Shown here: piece after piece, positions 43,320 through 51,267 of the stretch | Numbering within the stretch: position 1 is the stretch's first letter | Layout: every line of letters starts with the position of its first letter | NCBI RefSeq assembly: GCF_023243045.1 | Contig: NZ_JALKFX010000015.1 | Span: 23,630 to 87,629, forward strand | DNA length: 64,000 bases | Reading direction: 5' to 3' | From: Frankia sp. AgB32 | GTDB taxonomy: Bacteria > Actinomycetota > Actinomycetes > Frankiales > Frankiaceae | Position numbers and translations under genes: made by a program | Notes under the pieces: generated by a model | Seen by the model: the letters and a program-made list of their open reading frames with translations, nothing else | Database searches by the model: none | Told to the model about the DNA's origin: nothing

Positions 43320-45316
43320 GCCCCGGGTACGGCGACGGCCACGACAACGACCGCGTTCTCACCGAGGGATACCCGCTCGCGGAAACCGGCACCGGCTACA
43401 CCGCCGACAACGCCTACACCGGCGGCGTCGGCTACCAGAACGGCAACGGTCACCACGACGACGTCGACGGCGACGAGGGCGGCAGCGACGGCCCGGTCGG
43501 TTACGACGACCAGGAACTCGCGGACGGCTACGACCCGGCCGATGCCGAGTTCGACCCGCCCAGCTATGACGAGGCCGGCTACGACCCGGATGGCTACGAG
43601 GCAGCGGCCTACGAGGCCGCCTCGCACGACCCCGGCCGGGACGCCGAGGGATTCGTCGACCTGGGCGGCGGACCGCGGCGCCGGCGCCCGGCCGGCCAGC
43701 AGCAACAGCCGCCGCCGGCCGGCCGCCGCGGCCGCCGGGCCGAGCGCACCGCCGCCACCTCGGAGAAAGCCGCGATGCGCCGGGCCCAGGCGGCGCTGCG
43801 ACGCGGGGCACAACCCCCGAAGCTGCTCGGCTCGTTCGCCGGCCGGGCGTACCACAAGCTGCGGCTGCCGGCGCACATGGAGACGACCGCGCAGATCGCC
43901 GGCATCTACCCGTTCGTCGTCGACTCGGGGCTCGACGCCCCGGGGATGTACATCGGCCGGCACGTCTGGTCCGGTAACTCGTTCGACTTCGACGTCTTCG
44001 AGCTGTACCGCCAGCAGGTCATCGAGAACCCGAACTTCGCGGTCTTCGGCGCCGTCGGTTCTCGCAAGTCCGCGCTGCTGAAGACCCTGATCTCCCGCGG
44101 CTCTGCGTTCGGCTACCAGGCCGCGGTGCCCTGTGACCCGAAGGGCGAGTACACCCGGCTGGCCCGCCGGCTCGGCTGCGAACCGACCTACATCGGCCCG
44201 GGCATGGCGACCCGCCTCAACCCGCTGGACGCGCCGCCGCGCCCGCGCGGCATCGCCGACGCCGACTGGGCCCGGGAGGTCAAGCGGGCCCGATCGTCGC
44301 TGCTCTCGTCGCTGATCGAGACGGCGAAGGGAGTGCCGCTCACGCCCGCCGAACACACCGCCGTGGACCTCGCCCTCGACGTCGTGACCCGGCAGATCTC
44401 CGGCACCTCCCCGGAGCGCTGGGCCACCCCGCTGCTGCCCCATGTCCTGGAGGCGATGACCGACCCCGCGGACGAGGACTGCGTCAACCTGCCGATGACC
44501 GCCACCGAGCTGCGCGACGCGTCCCGGGACGCGACCCTGACCCTGCGCCGGCTCACCCACGGCGCGCTCGGCGGTCTCTTCGACGGCCCGACGACGTCCC
44601 CGCTGGACTTCGACCGGCCCATCGCGGTGCTCAACCTGGAGCGGGTCCAGGGCAGCGACGAGATGATCGCGCTGATCATGACGTGCGCACAGGCCTGGAT
44701 GGAAGCCGCGCTGATGCGCCAGGACGGCGTCCAGCGCTACGTCGTCTACGACGAGTGCTGGCGGCTCATGCGCTTCGCCGGGCTGGTGCGGCGGCTGTCC
44801 GCGCAGCAGAAGCTCGCCCGCCAGTGGGGCTGCGCGAACGCCATCGTCGCCCACCGCATCTCCGACCTGCTGTCCGCGTCGCCGGACTCGGTGGAGATCG
44901 CGAAGGGCCTGCTGGCCGAAACGGCGATCCGCATCCTGTACAAGCAGGCGTCCGACCAGATCTCGGACACCCAGCAGGCACTGGGCCTCACCGATGTCGC
45001 CGCCGACCTGCTGCCCCGCCTCGACCCGGGTTTCGCCCTGTGGCTCATCGGCGCCCGGGCGTTCTACGTCGAGCACGTCGTCGGCGACCTGGAGATCCCG
45101 GTGGTGCTCAACGGATCGAAGATGCACGGCGAGGTCGACGACACCAACCTGACGCCCGACGACCTCGATCCGGCGGAGCTGGACCCGCCGGATCTCGGTC
45201 CCGGACTACTGGCGAGCGGCGGCCTCGGCGGCCTGCCGCCGGACGGGGACCTCGACGGCGAGCCGTTCCCCGGTGACTACGGCTACCCGTCGATCGAGCC
45301 CAGCTCCGCCGGCTGA
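43316..45316 (+). CDS. VirB4-like type IV secretion ATPase
   Basis: 666 residues. An acidic Tyr/Asp/Gly-rich N-terminus of about 120 residues and a basic Gln/Arg linker precede the ATPase. The P-loop is FGAVGSRKSALLKTL at about 245-259, a GxxGxxKS with arginine in place of the usual glycine before the lysine. Walker B is RYVVYDECWRLM near 475, and QKLARQWGCANAIVAHRISDLL matches the conserved C-terminal region of VirB4/TraC. VirB4 energises substrate or pilin movement at the inner membrane. ATG 43316 overlaps the SCO6880 stop. It is convergent with, and overlaps by 34 bases, the SCO6745-type gene. No VirD4-like coupling protein or relaxase is in the window. Confidence 0.85.
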   Translation: MSPGYGDGHDNDRVLTEGYPLAETGTGYTADNAYTGGVGYQNGNGHHDDVDGDEGGSDGPVGYDDQELADGYDPADAEFDPPSYDEAGYDPDGYEAAAYEAASHDPGRDAEGFVDLGGGPRRRRPAGQQQQPPPAGRRGRRAERTAATSEKAAMRRAQAALRRGAQPPKLLGSFAGRAYHKLRLPAHMETTAQIAGIYPFVVDSGLDAPGMYIGRHVWSGNSFDFDVFELYRQQVIENPNFAVFGAVGSRKSALLKTLISRGSAFGYQAAVPCDPKGEYTRLARRLGCEPTYIGPGMATRLNPLDAPPRPRGIADADWAREVKRARSSLLSSLIETAKGVPLTPAEHTAVDLALDVVTRQISGTSPERWATPLLPHVLEAMTDPADEDCVNLPMTATELRDASRDATLTLRRLTHGALGGLFDGPTTSPLDFDRPIAVLNLERVQGSDEMIALIMTCAQAWMEAALMRQDGVQRYVVYDECWRLMRFAGLVRRLSAQQKLARQWGCANAIVAHRISDLLSASPDSVEIAKGLLAETAIRILYKQASDQISDTQQALGLTDVAADLLPRLDPGFALWLIGARAFYVEHVVGDLEIPVVLNGSKMHGEVDDTNLTPDDLDPAELDPPDLGPGLLASGGLGGLPPDGDLDGEPFPGDYGYPSIEPSSAG

Positions 45317-46245
45317 CGCAGCCTGGCCGCCGCGCGTTCCGACGCCGGCGGCCAGTCCAGCCCGACCGGGTTGGGCCAGGCGTAGCCGCCGCCGAGAGCG
45401 ACCCGTTCGGCGAGGCCGTACAGCGTGTCGTACAGCTCGTCGCGCTCGCCCAGGGACAGCTGCCGGTACGGGGCGGCGGCCAGCAGGTCGGTGACGTTCT
45501 CGATCTCGGCACGGGCCTGCGCGCCGAGGGCGGTCAGCTCGCCGCCCACGGTCAACCAGCCTCGGTTGGCCAGGCGGCGGGTGGCAGCCGCCCACTCCCG
45601 GTCACTCCAGCCACGCGACAGCCGCAGCTGCTCGGCGGGACTGCGCCCCGTCGCCGCCGCGAGGACCAGCGCCTCGCAGGGATCCACCTCGGAGCGGACC
45701 AGTGCGACGATGTGCCCGTCGCCGCGATGCTCGCGCAGGGTGGTCAGCGCCTGCCACAGCGCCAGATGCGGCTCGGCGGGGACGGGCAGGGCCGCGTTGG
45801 CGGCGGCCAGCGGCCGGCCGGCGGTAACCGCGGCGGCGACCACCCGGCCGGCCAGCTCCGCCGCGCGGCGCACCGCGGAGCCGGTCGTGTCCATCCCCCA
45901 CAGCTCCCGCAGGATGGCGTCCATCGCGGCGAGCCGGGTGTCGAGCAGCCGCGCCGGAGTGGAGTACGCCCAGACGTCCGGTACGGAACGGGCGATCCGG
46001 CGCGGCGCGAAGTTGTAGAAAGCCGAGGTGATCGTCGCCGCGGACGCTGAGCCGAGCGGCGCCGACCTCATTCCGATGTAACCCATCCAGTAGCCGTGGC
46101 AGCCCGCCTCCGCCGCGAAGCGGCTCACCCCTGGATGGAAGGCGATGACCGCGTGGATCGGCTCCGCCACCTCCCAGATTCGACGGGCATCGTTCGCGAA
46201 CGTCGCGCCGAGAGCGCTCCCATCCGCCTGTCTACCGTCGCCCAT
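45283..46245 (-). CDS. SCO6745-family helix-turn-helix-like protein
   Basis: 320 residues. AEPIHAVIAFHPGV, GYWMGYIGMRSAPLG, TSAFYNFAPRRIARSVPDVWAY and the C-terminal LSRGWSDREWAAATRRLANRGWL, which looks like a winged helix, match the actinobacterial SCO6745 group. Function is unknown; some members sit with secondary-metabolite genes. A GGGAGGA lies seven bases before ATG 46245. Its 3' end overlaps the VirB4-like gene. Confidence 0.75.
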   Translation of the reverse strand: MGDGRQADGSALGATFANDARRIWEVAEPIHAVIAFHPGVSRFAAEAGCHGYWMGYIGMRSAPLGSASAATITSAFYNFAPRRIARSVPDVWAYSTPARLLDTRLAAMDAILRELWGMDTTGSAVRRAAELAGRVVAAAVTAGRPLAAANAALPVPAEPHLALWQALTTLREHRGDGHIVALVRSEVDPCEALVLAAATGRSPAEQLRLSRGWSDREWAAATRRLANRGWLTVGGELTALGAQARAEIENVTDLLAAAPYRQLSLGERDELYDTLYGLAERVALGGGYAWPNPVGLDWPPASERAAARLRQPAELGSIDG

Positions 46246-46265
46246 GTAGTTCCTCCCGACCGTGA

Positions 46266-46312
46266 GTCAGTTCCAGCCTCCCCGCCGCGAGGGCGGTAAG
46301 CCAGGAACTGAC
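46266..46312. other. Extended hairpin in the leader of the SCO6745-type gene
   Basis: GTCAGTTCC (46266-46274) pairs with GGAACTGAC (46304-46312), and a second stem (CCGCC/GGCGG) lies inside the loop. It starts about 20 bases upstream of the start codon on the minus strand, so it could be a 5' leader structure or a terminator of the PEBP gene. No U-run is seen. The rest of the 281-base gap shows no gene. Confidence 0.4.
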
Positions 46313-46526
46313 GTCACGTTCGGCGGGCGGCCGGGAGCGTCGAGCCCGCCATCGGACCGCTTCCAGCGGGAACGCGTCCGAAACGCGACGGAAACAACGC
46401 TCGGACAGTGCCCACTGTGGTGCCGTCGCACCACCCGCGATCGGCGCGTCGTGACAAGCGGCGCGATCCCCCGGGCATGCCCCCGGGGTGTCATCCCGCG
46501 CGCCGCCTCCGCGCCGCCGCAATGAT

Positions 46527-47069
46527 TCAGTGCTGGTAGGTAACTCGCAGCACCGCTCGGGCCAGGGTGTGGAAAACCAGGTTGAAGCCGACGACCGCCG
46601 GCGACACCTCGTCGTTGATCTCCAGCTTCGGCACGTCGACCGCGTGCACGGTGAACACGTACCGATGCGGCACGTCGCCCTGGGGCGGCGCGGCGCCGCC
46701 GTACTCCTTGCCGCCCCAGTCGCTTCGGACGTGGTACGCCCCCGCCGGCAGACCGGCGAACGCACCGCTGCCAGCCCCGGTCGGCAGCTCGGTGACGGAA
46801 CCGGGAAGGTCGACCAGCGCCCAGTGCCAGAAGCCGCTGCCGGTCGGCGCGTCCGGGTCGTAGCAGGTGACGACGAAGCTCTCGGTCTCGGCCGGCTGAC
46901 CTGACCAGGCGAGGTGCGGGGAGGTGTTCGCGCCACCGACGCTGTCGTGGACCTGCCCGATCGGCACGACGCCGCCGTCGACGAGGTCCTTGCTCGTCAC
47001 ACTGAACGTGGGGCGGACGGGCAGTACATCATAGGGATCAGGGGGCGTGCCGCGATCAAGCAGAGACAT
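46527..47069 (-). CDS. YbhB/YbcL-family (phosphatidylethanolamine-binding-fold) protein
   Basis: 180 residues, usual length. The conserved ligand-pocket segments are present: GGANTSPHLAWSG, VVTCYDPDAPTGSGFWHWAL, YGGAAPPQGDVPHRYVFTVHAVD. Bacterial PEBP-fold proteins are cytoplasmic, of uncertain role, perhaps in lipid or kinase regulation. ATG 47069 begins with a typical non-conserved lead (PPDPYDVLPVRPTFSVTSKDL). Confidence 0.88.
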   Translation of the reverse strand: MSLLDRGTPPDPYDVLPVRPTFSVTSKDLVDGGVVPIGQVHDSVGGANTSPHLAWSGQPAETESFVVTCYDPDAPTGSGFWHWALVDLPGSVTELPTGAGSGAFAGLPAGAYHVRSDWGGKEYGGAAPPQGDVPHRYVFTVHAVDVPKLEINDEVSPAVVGFNLVFHTLARAVLRVTYQH

Positions 47070-47187
47070 GGGTTGGTCAGTCCTTCCGTTACGCCGCTCG
47101 ATGACATTCCCGAGACAGTGCCGTCACCTGTCGGCTCTACGCTTCCCGCGATGAACATCACTCCGGATGCGAGGACGAGAAACCGTC

Positions 47188-47526
47188 GTGAAGCTGGTCA
47201 CCGCAATCCTGCGCCCCCACCGGGTCGATGACGTGCGCGCCGCGCTGGGCACCTTCGGCATTCATGGTATGACGCTCAGCCAGGTCACCGGGTACGGCAC
47301 CGAGCTCTGGCGTACCCAGACATACCGCGGACAGCGGTTTCACGACGAGTCGGTCAGTGCTGTCCGCATCGAGTGCGTCGTCGGTGATGCCGACGTCGAG
47401 GATGTCATGAACGTGATCCGGAGTTCGGTCGCGTCGTCGTCCAGCGGCGCGGGGAAGATCTGGGTTCTTCCTGTCGAGACCCTCACCCGGGTGCGGACGG
47501 GCGAGCGCGGAGCTGACGCCCTGTGA
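47188..47526 (+). CDS. Divergent PII-family signalling protein, ligand residues altered
   Basis: 112 residues, exactly the canonical PII length, starting VKLVTAILRPHRVDDVRAAL. The C-terminal ATP-binding pattern is kept (K90 in GAGKIWVLPVE, R101 and R103 in RVRTGE). But position 51, the T-loop tyrosine modified by uridylylation or adenylylation, is phenylalanine (YRGQRF). The 2-oxoglutarate/Mg positions are changed: Q39 is E and K58 is A. It therefore probably binds a nucleotide but neither senses 2-oxoglutarate nor accepts the usual modification. No amtB or glnD is adjacent. GTG 47188 has GAGGACGAG upstream. Confidence 0.8.
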   Translation: MKLVTAILRPHRVDDVRAALGTFGIHGMTLSQVTGYGTELWRTQTYRGQRFHDESVSAVRIECVVGDADVEDVMNVIRSSVASSSSGAGKIWVLPVETLTRVRTGERGADAL

Positions 47527-48043
47527 GCCACCACGCCCGGCCGCGCGGACGCGGCTCGCGCCTCATACCGCCCGACGGTGCCGCCGGTCTAGCCACCTAA
47601 ATTGGGTGAGGCAAAAATCACAATCGGCGAATCCGGCCACGCTACCAGCGATTCTGCGTACTGACCCTGCTTCAGCCAGGCGACACAGGCGCGCTGAACC
47701 GATACGTTGGTCGGGTCCCGGCGGGTGTCCCGTCGACTCCCCCCGTATCGGCGTGGAGCCCGCCGGGACCCATTCTGAGCTGGCATTTCCGCCGCCCAAT
47801 CGGCAATCCCACGGCGCGCCGGCCTCCCGGCCGAGTGGACGCCAGGCTGGCGGGCGCCGCAGGCCCTGAGAGACGACGCCCGGTCGCGCCGAGCAGCCCC
47901 AGGCCGAACAGCGCCGAGCTGAGCTGTGCGACGCGCGTGCTCCGGCCGGACGGACTCCCGCGCTGGCACCTTCACCTGAGGCTTCGCGCGACAGCCCGGC
48001 GGGGGCGTTCTGCCCCCGCCTCGCGCGCTCGGACGCGCCGCGC
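47527..48043. other. 517-base spacer without a supported gene
   Basis: Between the PII-like gene and the end of the DedA gene, both transcribed towards it. Several frames are open, but none has coding bias with a ribosome-binding site. At 47592-47612 an imperfect palindrome (GCCACC-TAAATT-GGGTGAGGC) with an AT centre stands out. No terminator with a U-run is seen. Confidence 0.45.
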
Positions 48044-48931
48044 TCAGTCGCGGGCGGGGTGGCGCCGCGGGCCCGCGGCGTGGCGACCGCCGCCTCCCCC
48101 GCGACGCAGCCGCATCGTGCTGGAGGAGTCGAGCTGCGGCCCGTGCGAGTGGGCGCCCGGCTGGTGTGCCGCCGGGCCGCCGAACTCGTCGACGGCGCCG
48201 GCCTCGGCCGCCGACCAGTCGTCCTGCCCGTGCGGCCCGTCCTGGACGTGGGCCGGCGCGCTGGCCGCGACCCCGTGCGGGTTGCCGTCGGCGGCCCGAC
48301 GGCGCCGGCGGCCGCGGAGGAACTCGATGACCATCGGCAGCACGGACACCAGCACCACCAGGATGAGCATTGCCTCGATGTTGTTGTGAACGAAGTCCAC
48401 CGAGCCCAGGAAGTAACCCAGGAGGGTGACGCCACAACCCCAGAGCAGGCCCCCGATGACGTTGAACAGGACGAAGGTCCGATAGTCCATTTTGCTTGCC
48501 CCGGCAATGACCGGGGTGAAGGTCCGCACGATGGGAACGAACCTGGCGAGCACGATCGACCGCGCGCCGTTCTTCGCGAAGAAAGCGCTTGCCTGCTCGA
48601 CGTATTCCTGTTTGAACAACCGGGAGTCGGGCCGCCGGAACAGCGCCGGGCCCGCCTTTCGGCCGATGAGATATCCGACCTGATCCCCGGCGACGGCGGC
48701 CAGCCCGACAAGGATCATCGCCAACGGCAGCGGCGTCGAGACCTCGTCCCGGGAAATCAGCATGCCCATGGTGAACAGCATCGAGTCACCGGGCAGGAAG
48801 AAGCCGACCAGCAGCCCCGACTCCGCGAACACGATCAGCAGGACGATGGCGAGCCCAGCCTTGACCAGGCTGTCGCCACTCAGCAGGTCGCTGGGCCCGA
48901 GCGCGAGCGTGCTCGTCGCAAGCGTGGTCAC
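48044..48931 (-). CDS. DedA/VTT-family membrane protein
   Basis: 295 residues. The DedA core is clear: AGLAIVLLIVFAESGLLVGFFLPGDS (acidic residue in the first re-entrant helix), AAVAGDQVGYLIGRKAGPALF, ARFVPIVRTFTPVIAGASKM (the conserved R-x3-R region) and further C-terminal helices. DedA proteins are thought to be lipid scramblases or flippases, for example of undecaprenyl phosphate. The tail of about 90 residues is His/Gly/Arg-rich and low in complexity. GTG 48931 has GGAGG ten bases upstream. Confidence 0.85.
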   Translation of the reverse strand: MTTLATSTLALGPSDLLSGDSLVKAGLAIVLLIVFAESGLLVGFFLPGDSMLFTMGMLISRDEVSTPLPLAMILVGLAAVAGDQVGYLIGRKAGPALFRRPDSRLFKQEYVEQASAFFAKNGARSIVLARFVPIVRTFTPVIAGASKMDYRTFVLFNVIGGLLWGCGVTLLGYFLGSVDFVHNNIEAMLILVVLVSVLPMVIEFLRGRRRRRAADGNPHGVAASAPAHVQDGPHGQDDWSAAEAGAVDEFGGPAAHQPGAHSHGPQLDSSSTMRLRRGGGGGRHAAGPRRHPARD

Positions 48932-49474
48932 AGTGGTGGGCCTCCGCCGATCTCGGGTTGGCGGGTGGGACACGCATGAGACAACCGCGGCGCCCTCGCG
49001 CCACCACACAGCACCCGCCTGAGGACACCGTAAGGGTATCCAGCGCCCGGGCGACGTCGTCCAGCGCCCACGGGTCCATGCGCCAGATCCACAGTTGGTC
49101 CACAGATTGAACCCACATCGAGGCCACTTCTCGCGCCCCGATCCGCCCTCGTGACTCCGACTGCACGGCCGTCCGGGTAACCCCCGCCACCAGACACCGC
49201 GCGGACACCGGGAGCAGCCCGACGAGGCAGACCGTGCAACAAGCCGCCTACCGCCGGCACCTTCGTGAGGGCCAAAACATAGGCTCATTTAGTGCGTTTA
49301 CCGTGGACGGCTCAACAGGACGATTTGCCGCCCACCGTGACCCCGCGCCTGCCCTGGCCGTGGCGTCGGGCCAGATCATCCTGCCGACCCGTCGGGACCG
49401 GCCACAGCCCGGGGCCGGGGTCCCGGTCGGCCTCGCGGTCCCAGTCGTCGCGGTCCCAGTCGTCGCGGTCGCGG
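48932..49474. other. 543-base spacer between the divergent DedA and lipase genes
   Basis: No gene supported. It holds two near-consensus DnaA boxes 11 bases apart, AGATCCACA (49085) and TGGTCCACA (49096), and a locally AT-rich patch near 49277-49305. A 15-bp direct repeat GGTCCCAGTCGTCGC falls at 49438-49467. The repeat may belong to the lipase signal region if a longer start is used. Confidence 0.45.
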
Positions 49475-50653
49475 GTGTGCCCGGTAGCGCTGGTACTGCT
49501 GATCGGACTGGCCACGCTGACCTCCTGTGGCGGGGGGCATGCGGCGAACGGTGACCAGGCCGGCGACCGGCGATCGCCCGGCGCGCCGGGAGAACTGCTC
49601 ACCGCCAGTGCGGTCCGCGACGCGCCCACGGGCATCCGCGCCTGGCTGGTCACCTACCGCTCCCGATCAACCGGGAACGGGACCGTCGAGGTGTCCGGGG
49701 TCATCCTCGCGCCGCTGCCCGGCGTTCAGGTGCCTGCCGGCGGCCGGAAGGTCGTCTCGTTCGCGCACGGCACGACCGGGATCGCGGACATCTGCGCGCC
49801 GTCCCGGTCGACACTGCCGCTCGCCGCCGCGGAGTGGACCTTCCCCCTCGTCCGGGCGGGCTACGTCGTCGCGCTGACCGACTACGCCGGGCTTGGCACT
49901 CCGGGCGATCACGCGATCTACGTCTCCGAGCCGGAGGGCCGCGCCGTGCTCGACGCCGCTCGAGCGGCCCGCGCGCTGACCGCCACCGGCGCCGGCCGGG
50001 ACATCGTCGCATGGGGTTATTCACAGGGCGGCCAGGCGGTGCTCTCGGCCGGCGCGCAGGCCGCCGCGTACGCGCCGGACCTGCGAGTACGCGGGATTGT
50101 CGCGACCGCACCGCTGGCAGACCTGCCCGCCTCCCTCACCACGCTGCAGGGCAACCCGGACGGGGTCGGCTATCTCCTGCTGGCAATGATTGGGCTGGCG
50201 GACACCGATCCCAGCATCGACCTGACGCGTTATCTGACCCAGACCGGCCGGCGGTTGCTGGCCATCGCGCTCGACAAGTGCGCGATCGACCTGATGACCG
50301 CCAGCATCGGCACGTCGATCAGCACCGCCTACACCGCGGATCCACTGGCCGATCCACGATTCGTGTCCGGGTTCGCCCGGCAACGGGACGAGATCCTTCA
50401 ACGGATGGCCCCGACGCTGCTCCTGCAGGGCGGGCGCGACCTGGTGATCCGCCCGTCGATCACCGATCGTGTGGACAGCCGACTGTGCAGCCGCGGTACG
50501 CCGGTGGACTACCGCCGTTATCCCGACGCTGACCACGGCACGATCCTCGCCGCGTCGATGAACGACCTGATGGCCTGGGTGGCCAACCGATTCGCCGCCA
50601 AGCCTCCGCCGATCACGACCAACTGTGCGAGCACCCTCGACGTCGGACACTAG
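49475..50653 (+). CDS. Secreted lipase-family alpha/beta hydrolase (LIP type), probable lipoprotein
   Basis: 392 residues from GTG 49475; the frame is open further upstream. A hydrophobic signal (PVALVLLIGLATL) ends in the lipobox LTSC. The alpha/beta hydrolase shows VSFAHGTTGIADICAPS (oxyanion region), nucleophile elbow AWGYSQGGQA, the acid in LLLQGGRDLVIRP and the histidine in DADHGTI. The layout matches the secretory-lipase (PF03583-like) family common in actinobacteria. It probably hydrolyses short- or medium-chain esters outside the cell. Confidence 0.8.
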   Translation: MCPVALVLLIGLATLTSCGGGHAANGDQAGDRRSPGAPGELLTASAVRDAPTGIRAWLVTYRSRSTGNGTVEVSGVILAPLPGVQVPAGGRKVVSFAHGTTGIADICAPSRSTLPLAAAEWTFPLVRAGYVVALTDYAGLGTPGDHAIYVSEPEGRAVLDAARAARALTATGAGRDIVAWGYSQGGQAVLSAGAQAAAYAPDLRVRGIVATAPLADLPASLTTLQGNPDGVGYLLLAMIGLADTDPSIDLTRYLTQTGRRLLAIALDKCAIDLMTASIGTSISTAYTADPLADPRFVSGFARQRDEILQRMAPTLLLQGGRDLVIRPSITDRVDSRLCSRGTPVDYRRYPDADHGTILAASMNDLMAWVANRFAAKPPPITTNCASTLDVGH

Positions 50654-51101
50654 CCGGCCGGGCCGGACCCCGCCGACGCCGTAGGTACCGGCAGGCCCGC
50701 CGGACACCGGCTGTGGACAACTGCCTTCCTGGTCCGTCTTCGCAGGTCAGATAGGCCCGTGATCGAGCGCCGACGTCGACGGTGCCCACGATCACGGGGG
50801 TCGGGGCACGGAACACTCCCCCTGTCTGGGCATCGGGAGGATCCCTCTGCCTGCATCGTCCGTGGATACCGTCATCGTGCTCCGCCGGGTCGGAGCACGA
50901 TGACCACCGATCCGCCACGGACGGCAGATCCCGACCCGGGGCTGTCCGGCCGACGGTGGACTCAACTGACGGAGCCCACCCGTGGGCTGTGGGCAGCACC
51001 ACTCGCCCATCCCCCATGGGTCACGTCCCATCGATGCCCATCCAGAGCCTTCGGGCGTGGTCGTAACGGCCCCTGCACGGAGACCGTCAGCTGAGTCGTC
51101 G

Positions 51102-51143
51102 TTATCCACAGGAACGTCTCGTGATCCACAGGAACGTCTCGTG
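51102..51143 (+). repeat. 20-bp tandem repeat, each unit carrying a DnaA box
   Basis: TTATCCACAGGAACGTCTCG is followed directly by TGATCCACAGGAACGTCTCG. The first unit begins with a perfect DnaA box, the second with an eight-of-nine match. Confidence 0.85.
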
Positions 51144-51267
51144 GTCCGCCGCGGGCCGGGACCATGCCCATCGAAGGGCAGTCACCGGCACGCCAGGTCC
51201 GGCAGGCGGGCGACGCGCACCGACCTCGCCGGATCGACGAAGCGACCCCTCCGCCGAGCGCAACACA

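Noticed and set aside
33822..45316. Integrative conjugative element or prophage
   Set aside because: No relaxase, integrase, tRNA-end att site or terminal repeats are seen around the secretion-like block, so mobility is not supported. The excisionase-like HTH alone is not enough.
46262..46525. 87-residue plus-strand gene
   Set aside because: It sits over the hairpin leader of the SCO6745-type gene, with poor codon bias and no family resemblance.
47606..47869. 87-residue plus-strand gene after the PII-like gene
   Set aside because: Pro/Arg-rich, no ribosome-binding site and no domain; the region is better described as a spacer.
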